Shown here one piece after another: positions 6,678-10,276 of a stretch of DNA of 10,276 nucleotides (the first letter of the stretch is position 1; each line of letters begins with the position of its first letter). The stretch comes from UBA4416 sp046345275. Lineage in GTDB: Bacteria > Bacteroidota > Bacteroidia > B-17B0 > Aurantibacillaceae. Under the pieces are notes generated by a model. It saw only the letters and a program-made list of their open reading frames with translations. It made no database searches and had not been told where the DNA came from. The translations under genes were made by a program, and so were the position numbers. Location: contig JBKDJY010000184.1 of NCBI GenBank assembly GCA_046345275.1, positions 1 through 10,276 of the forward strand. The letters are read 5' to 3'.

Positions 6678-6693
6678 ATCAGTTGTAAATTTG
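6660..6693 (+). promoter_or_regulatory. Bacteroidota-type promoter for the DUF3127 gene
   Basis: A perfect -7 element TAAATTTG lies at 6686-6693, with a TTTG -33 element at 6660-6663 (22-nt spacer, near the usual range). The predicted leader is about 35 nt and A/T-only just before the ATG at 6733, which is typical of translation starts without Shine-Dalgarno in this phylum. Confidence 0.65.
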
Positions 6694-6732
6694 CATCTAA
6701 AGTATTTGAATTATTAATAAATAAATATAAAA

Positions 6733-7116
6733 ATGGAAGTTACAGGTCAATTAAAATTAAAATATGACACTCAAAAAGTGAGTGAAAAATTTCAAAAAAG
6801 GGATTTTGTCGTATCAACAGATTTAAGTACGCCATATCCTCAGCATGTTAGTTTTCAAATTACTCAAGATAAATGCAGCATTTTAGATTCATTTAATGAA
6901 GGAGATGAAATTAAAGTGCAATTTAATTTAAGAGGTAGAGAATGGAATGGCCCACAAGGAATTAAGTTTTTTAACACACTCGAAGCCTGGAGAATTGAAA
7001 AAGTGGGCTCAGGTTCTTCAAATCCATCAGTTCAAAATAGCCAAATACAACAACAAAATACATCTGCTCCAGTATTTAACAGCAGTGTTGCTGATAATGA
7101 CGATTTACCGTTCTAA
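6733..7116 (+). CDS. DUF3127 protein with SSB-like acidic C-terminal tail
   Basis: A 127-residue protein of the DUF3127 family, known mainly from Bacteroidota. Residues 1-90 form a beta-rich domain ('MEVTGQLKLKYDTQKVSEKF' opening, 'FNLRGREWNG' at about 64-73, 'FNTLEAWRIEKV' at 80-91) that fits an OB-like fold. Next comes a low-complexity Ser/Asn/Gln linker (about 92-118). The protein ends in 'DNDDLPF', which looks like the acidic tip (DDxxPF) with which bacterial SSB recruits repair and replication proteins. The three-part layout of core, Q/N-rich linker and acidic tip is that of SSB, which suggests nucleic-acid binding. No role has been shown in this sequence and no recombination or replication gene is adjacent. 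It has its own promoter and terminator, so it appears monocistronic and probably well expressed. Confidence 0.85.
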   Translation: MEVTGQLKLKYDTQKVSEKFQKRDFVVSTDLSTPYPQHVSFQITQDKCSILDSFNEGDEIKVQFNLRGREWNGPQGIKFFNTLEAWRIEKVGSGSSNPSVQNSQIQQQNTSAPVFNSSVADNDDLPF

Positions 7117-7144
7117 ATTTTTTGAAAGAATTAATAGAAGATTC

Positions 7145-7181
7145 AGGATATAATCCAAATCATTCTTGTATCCTCTTTTTT
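7145..7181 (+). terminator. Intrinsic terminator after the DUF3127 gene
   Basis: AGGATATAA (7145-7153) pairs with TTGTATCCT (7166-7174), nine pairs including one G-T wobble, with a 12-nt loop, followed by CTTTTTTT. It lies 28 nt after the stop codon and separates this gene from ansA. Confidence 0.75.
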
Positions 7182-7279
7182 TGTTTTTTAAAAGGATTAA
7201 CAAGAATGTTTGGAATATTCTCTATCAATACGTCGTGGGTTAATTAGTCCTGTCAAAAATTGTAACTAAAAAAATGATT

Positions 7280-7287
7280 TACTTTTG
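7280..7287 (+). promoter_or_regulatory. TAnnTTTG motif overlapping the ansA start codon
   Basis: TACTTTTG is a perfect -7 consensus, but its last three bases are the TTG start codon of ansA. If it were an active promoter, the transcript would begin inside the gene and lack the start. It is therefore either a chance match, a promoter for a downstream product, or a sign that the start is read differently. Confidence 0.25.
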
Positions 7288-8307
7288 AAATCGTCCGTTT
7301 TAATAATTTATACTGGTGGAACAATCGGAATGATGCATGACCCAGAGACGGATGCTTTAAAACCGTTTAACTTTAAAGCGCTTACGCAACAAATACCTGA
7401 GTTGCAAAAATTTAACATCAAACTTTCTTCCATTTCATTTGACAAACCGATTGATTCATCAAACATGAATCCTGAAATTTGGATAAAATTAGCAGAAATT
7501 ATTCAGTCAAATTATCATCTATACCATGGCTTTGTTATTTTGCATGGTTCAGACACCATGGCCTTTACAGCAAGTGCTTTAAGTTTTATGTTGCAAAATT
7601 TATCAAAGCCAATTATTTTAACAGGTTCTCAATTGCCGATAGGGATGATTAGAACTGATGGTAAGGAAAATTTAATTACCGCCATTGAAATAGCCGCCGC
7701 TCAAAAAAACGGTAAATCTATTATTACTGAAGTTTGTGTATATTTTGAATATAAGTTATACAGAGGTAATCGTACTTTAAAATATAATTCTGCTCATTTT
7801 GATGCTTTCAGATCTCCGAATTATCCTGCACTAGCAGAGGCAGGAATAAACATCGATTACAACCCTAATTATTTTTTGAAGCCTTCAAAAAAACAATTTA
7901 AAATCCAAACCCAATTTGAAAATAATGTTCTTGTTTTAAAATTATTTCCTGGAATTAGTAAATCAATTACGTTAGCAACGTTAAATAATTCTCATATCAA
8001 GGCCGTTCTCATTGAAACTTTTGGTGCAGGCAACGCAAGTACAGAGGCCTGGTTTATTGGTGCTTTAAAATCATTAATTGATAAAGGAATTATTGTTTAT
8101 AATGTAACTCAATGTTCTGAAGGAAGAGTTATACAAGGCATGTACGAAACCAGTAACCAATTAAAAAAAATAGGTGTGATTAGTGGACAAGATATTACTT
8201 TTGAAAGTGCAATTACAAAATTGATGTTTGTTTTAGGACAAAAACTTTCAATTGAAAAATCAAAAAAAATGCTTGAGGCCAATTTGGTTGGAGAGATATC
8301 TGAATAA
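7285..8307 (+). CDS. ansA: L-asparaginase, type I (cytoplasmic)
   Basis: A 340-residue enzyme hydrolysing L-asparagine to aspartate and ammonia. The N-terminal 'IYTGGTIGMM' holds the nucleophile Thr13. The second active-site segment is 'HGSDTMAFTASALSF' (Ser89-Asp90), with Ser where the Escherichia coli enzymes have Thr, a conservative change. The third, 'YRGNRTLKYNSAHFDAFRSPN', contributes the catalytic Lys166. 'GSQLPIGMIRTDGKENL' at 114-130 is also characteristic. Lack of a signal peptide and the 'HGSDTM..TASALSFML' pattern place it with type I rather than periplasmic type II. The start is TTG 7285: an in-frame TAA lies at 7267-7269, no ATG or GTG lies between, and the first internal ATG (codon 16) is past the nucleophile. 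folB begins 6 nt after its stop, so the two are probably co-transcribed. Confidence 0.93.
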   Translation: MKSSVLIIYTGGTIGMMHDPETDALKPFNFKALTQQIPELQKFNIKLSSISFDKPIDSSNMNPEIWIKLAEIIQSNYHLYHGFVILHGSDTMAFTASALSFMLQNLSKPIILTGSQLPIGMIRTDGKENLITAIEIAAAQKNGKSIITEVCVYFEYKLYRGNRTLKYNSAHFDAFRSPNYPALAEAGINIDYNPNYFLKPSKKQFKIQTQFENNVLVLKLFPGISKSITLATLNNSHIKAVLIETFGAGNASTEAWFIGALKSLIDKGIIVYNVTQCSEGRVIQGMYETSNQLKKIGVISGQDITFESAITKLMFVLGQKLSIEKSKKMLEANLVGEISE

Positions 8308-8313
8308 TATCAA

Positions 8314-8676
8314 ATGACTCAGACGATTAATATTGAAGGGGTAAGATTGTACGCTTATCATGGTTGTTTGACAGAAGAAACAAAAGTTGGCGGTGAGTAT
8401 ATCGTTGATGTTAACTTAGAATATGATTTTACAGAGGCTTCAAAAACTGATGACCTATCTAAAACCATTGATTACTGTGCTGTATTTAATATTTGCAAAC
8501 ATGAAATGGCTAACCCATCTAAACTCATTGAAAATGTTTGCAGACGCATTTATGATGCCATCATTAGATCATTTCCAAATTTAATTTTTGCAAAAGTTAC
8601 AATAACAAAATTATTACCGCCTATGAACGGCCCAGTAGAAAAGGTTTCTGTAAGTATAAGCGAAAAATTAATTTGA
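8314..8676 (+). CDS. folB: Dihydroneopterin aldolase
   Basis: A 120-residue protein, the usual length, of the tunnelling-fold family. It cleaves 7,8-dihydroneopterin to 6-hydroxymethyl-dihydropterin and glycolaldehyde in folate synthesis and works as a cytoplasmic oligomer. Landmarks are 'LYAYHGCLTEE' at 12-22 (catalytic-region Glu22), 'DDLSKTIDYCAVFN' at 46-59 (Tyr54), the pterin-anchoring Glu73 in 'LIENVCRRI', and the catalytic Lys99 in 'VTITKLLPP'. The start is ATG 8314. It sits between ansA (6-nt gap) and anmK (28-nt gap). No other folate gene is visible, so it is not part of a folate operon within the window. Confidence 0.93.
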   Translation: MTQTINIEGVRLYAYHGCLTEETKVGGEYIVDVNLEYDFTEASKTDDLSKTIDYCAVFNICKHEMANPSKLIENVCRRIYDAIIRSFPNLIFAKVTITKLLPPMNGPVEKVSVSISEKLI

Positions 8677-8704
8677 TTAAAAATTAAGATGTTTTTTTCA
8701 TAAA

Positions 8705-9760
8705 TTGAAATTAAATGTAAAAACTTATTTAGGCTTGATGAGCGGAACTTCGCTTGATGGAATAGATTTGTGTTTATGTCAATTTAATAAAACAGAAAAT
8801 AAAACTAGCTTTAAAATTTTAGCCGCCGAAACAATTCAATATGAGAAAAAGTGGAAAGAAATTTTAAGCAATATTCATAAAGCATCTGCAAAAGATTATT
8901 TTGAAACCAATGCTCTGTATGGAAAGTTTATTGCTGAAAAAATTATCAATTTCCTTCATAAAAATAATTTAACAGCCGATTATATTGCATCTCATGGTCA
9001 CACCGTTTTTCATCAGCCTCAACTTGGCTATTCAACACAAATTGGCTGTGGGGCAACGATAGCAGCACTTACTGGCATTGATACCATCTGTGATTTTAGA
9101 AGTTTAGATGTTGCACTTGGTGGGCAAGGTGCTCCTTTGGTTCCAATTGGTGATAGGGATTTATTTGGGGATAATGAAGCCTGCTTAAACTTAGGTGGAA
9201 TCGCAAATATATCTTTTTCAAAGAACAATCAAACCCTTGCATTTGATATATGCATGTTTAATTTAGTTTTAAATTATATAACTAAAAAAATAAATCTTGA
9301 ATATGATGCGTTTGGTCAATTAGCATCAATCGGAAAAATAAATTTAAATTTATTAAAAGATTTACTAAACATTCAAACACATTTCAAATCACTGGGACGA
9401 GAATTTTTTGAAAATGAATTTCTTCCAATTTTAGAAGGCATAGAATTAAGCACAAATGATAAACTAGCAAGTTGTGTTGAGTATATGGTTATCAAAATTA
9501 CTACTACGATTCATGAGAATAATTTGAAATCTATTTTAATAACTGGTGGAGGTGCTTACAATACATTTTTTGTCCATCAATTAAGAAAAAGATTTGATGG
9601 AATAGTGAATGTGCCCAGCGCTGATATCATTGAATTTAAAGAAGCGATCATTTTTGCGTATTTGGGTTATTTGAGAATTCATGAAGAAGTAAATACTCTT
9701 AAAAGTGTAACAAAATCATCTAGAGATAGCATCGGAGCTTGTGTTTACAAAAGCTTGTGA
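8705..9760 (+). CDS. anmK: Anhydro-N-acetylmuramic acid kinase
   Basis: A 351-residue ASKHA-fold kinase that opens and phosphorylates 1,6-anhydro-MurNAc to MurNAc-6-phosphate, feeding recycled peptidoglycan back to metabolism. Signature elements are the ATP-phosphate loop 'GLMSGTSLDGID' (10-21), 'SHGHTVFHQP' (97-106), 'DFRSLDVALGGQGAPLVP' (130-147), 'LNLGGIANIS' (161-170), the catalytic Asp181 in 'AFDICMFN', 'YDAFGQLA', 'KSLGREFFE' (228-236) and 'LITGGGAYN' (278-286). The familiar 'DTGPGN' of proteobacterial AnmK is 'DICMFN' here, keeping the Asp and Asn. The start is TTG 8705: the frame is closed upstream by TAA 8678-8680 with no ATG or GTG in between, and starting later would remove the phosphate loop. 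It is probably the last gene of an ansA-folB-anmK unit. Confidence 0.93.
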   Translation: MKLNVKTYLGLMSGTSLDGIDLCLCQFNKTENKTSFKILAAETIQYEKKWKEILSNIHKASAKDYFETNALYGKFIAEKIINFLHKNNLTADYIASHGHTVFHQPQLGYSTQIGCGATIAALTGIDTICDFRSLDVALGGQGAPLVPIGDRDLFGDNEACLNLGGIANISFSKNNQTLAFDICMFNLVLNYITKKINLEYDAFGQLASIGKINLNLLKDLLNIQTHFKSLGREFFENEFLPILEGIELSTNDKLASCVEYMVIKITTTIHENNLKSILITGGGAYNTFFVHQLRKRFDGIVNVPSADIIEFKEAIIFAYLGYLRIHEEVNTLKSVTKSSRDSIGACVYKSL

Positions 9761-9795
9761 ATTTAAAATAGCCTTTAACGTGTTGTGATTTGAAA

Positions 9796-9803
9796 TACTT
9801 TTG
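9796..9803 (+). promoter_or_regulatory. Possible -7 element before the transposase relic
   Basis: TACTTTTG is a perfect TAnnTTTG match about 50 nt before the remaining reading frame of the transposase fragment. No -33 partner is evident, so it may be chance or the leftover promoter of the lost gene. Confidence 0.25.
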
Positions 9804-9848
9804 ATTTAATCTGATAGTTGTTTAAAAGTTAATATTGCGTCCTCCTGA

Positions 9849-10016
9849 CTTGTCCCTTTTAGTGCAGAATTTTCAGGACGGTCAAATACTCACTCATTTC
9901 CTATAAGAGCTAAGTTATTTGAACACGAAACTGATTATCATTATTCGTCGGCTAAACATTATTTTGGAATGAAACACGAATTTGATTTTTTAGAACCTCA
10001 TGAGGAACAACTATAG
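9849..10016 (+). pseudogene. Y1/REP-associated tyrosine transposase, C-terminal relic
   Basis: The open frame after TGA 9846-9848 encodes 55 residues to TAG 10014-10016. From about 9900 on it reads 'PIRAKLFEHETDYHYSSAKHYFG', then an acidic tail. This resembles the C-terminus of IS200-like/REP-associated tyrosine transposases, whose last conserved block is 'NNPVRAG(I/L)V....DY.YSSA.NY.G'. These enzymes nick DNA with a tyrosine and a HUH motif, but the catalytic region is absent. The sequence before 'HSF' does not match the family, so the gene was truncated by deletion or rearrangement, and there is no in-frame ATG before the conserved part. The group II intron end lies 11 nt past its stop. Confidence 0.6.
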
Positions 10017-10027
10017 CTTGTTGGTAA

Positions 10028-10101
10028 GTCAAGTAGACAAAGGGAATTTTACCCTAAGCCTCTCACAGAACCGTGCTTGATACTCTGGCATCACACGGCT
10101 C
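10028..10101 (-). mobile_element. Group II intron 3' end (domains V and VI)
   Basis: Read on the minus strand, 10101 to 10068 is a 34-nt domain V. It begins GAGCCGTGTGATG and ends CAAGCACGGTTC, with the catalytic AGC triad near its start, an AA bulge at positions 24-25 and a terminal tetraloop. Downstream, 10059-10033 folds as domain VI (GGC...GTC and AGGG...CCCT arms) with a likely branch-point A seven bases from the end. The sequence CTACTTGAC then closes the intron at 10028 (AY 3' boundary). The 3' exon starts at 10027, just beyond the transposase relic. In bacterial introns the reverse transcriptase gene lies in domain IV, before domain V, so it would be at higher coordinates. The 175 nt available there show no maturase C-terminus, so the intron is interrupted or truncated there. 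Confidence 0.82.
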
Positions 10102-10226
10102 TTCTCATTCCGTATAAACCTGAACTCGATTAATAAAACAATTATTACTGAATAAGTTATAGAGTAAAAAATCGGCAAAATGCATTATTCATTTAAGTTT
10201 AGGTTGTACAATAAAACAAACGAACA

Positions 10227-10276
10227 ATGAATTTTACAGATACTAAAATTACAGAAATATATTGTCTTGCTCATGA
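10227..10276 (+). CDS. Transposase N-terminus, probably IS982 family (partial)
   Basis: The window ends 16 codons into a reading frame starting at ATG 10227: 'MNFTDTKITEIYCLAH'. The pattern 'KITEIYCLA' followed by D or E is like the opening of IS982-family DDE transposases of Bacteroidota, which continue 'DDFCKEF'. The sample is very short, so this is recognition by pattern, not proof. The inverted terminal repeat that should lie within about 100 nt upstream could not be identified. Its position, inside what should be domain IV of the adjacent intron, suggests the element inserted into the intron or truncated it. Confidence 0.5.
   Translation, partial: MNFTDTKITEIYCLAH

Noticed and set aside
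6947..7153. A 68-codon + strand frame overlapping the DUF3127 gene
   Set aside because: It is out of frame with the well-supported gene and runs through its Q/N-rich linker. The translation shows no domain.
9028..9228. A 66-codon minus-strand frame within anmK
   Set aside because: It lies antisense to strongly conserved AnmK motifs, so it is a shadow frame.
1..10276. CRISPR array or other tandem repeat arrays
   Set aside because: No regularly spaced direct repeats were seen on reading through the window.

Overview
The window looks like a chromosomal segment of a Bacteroidota bacterium (Flavobacteriia, Chitinophagia or Sphingobacteriia-like). The DNA is AT-rich. Start codons lack Shine-Dalgarno sequences and sit behind A/T-rich leaders. 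Several genes carry the Bacteroidota sigma-factor -7 motif TAnnTTTG. The partial gene at the left edge ends in a type IX secretion (Por) sorting domain, which is found only in this phylum.

Layout, left to right, all genes on the + strand. (1) 2-172: C-terminus of a T9SS cargo protein, then a strong hairpin terminator and a short tRNA-3'-end-like relic. (2) 355-1296: a zinc deacylase of the succinylglutamate desuccinylase/aspartoacylase family. (3) 1514-2502: a calcineurin-like metallophosphoesterase broken by an apparent single-base deletion, with all metal-binding motifs still present across the two frames. (4) 2503-2773: a gene-free stretch with four inverted repeats. (5) 2774-6528: a tightly packed four-gene operon encoding a UbiA-type membrane prenyltransferase, a type III polyketide synthase, a SAM methyltransferase and an FAD oxidoreductase. 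It resembles the PKS/methyltransferase/flavoprotein-hydroxylase logic of phenolic-lipid (alkylresorcinol/alkylquinone) operons, with a membrane prenyltransferase added. This is the most interesting system here. (6) 6733-7116: a DUF3127 OB-fold-like protein with an SSB-like acidic tail, with its own promoter, candidate operator and terminator. (7) 7285-9760: a housekeeping cluster of cytoplasmic L-asparaginase (ansA), dihydroneopterin aldolase (folB) and anhydro-N-acetylmuramic acid kinase (anmK). (8) 9761-10276: a mobile-element scrapyard with the C-terminal relic of a Y1/REP-associated tyrosine transposase, the 3' end (domains V and VI) of a group II intron on the minus strand, and the first codons of a probable IS982-family transposase running off the window.

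How the genes may work together: the PKS operon would build an aromatic polyketide in the cytoplasm, methylate and oxidise it, and possibly prenylate it in the membrane to give a redox-active or pigment-like lipid. The product is inference; only the enzyme classes are visible. The ansA-folB-anmK group links amide nitrogen, folate and cell-wall recycling, but these are probably co-transcribed housekeeping functions rather than one pathway. Four of the genes use GTG or TTG starts by necessity, which matters when choosing gene boundaries in this genome.
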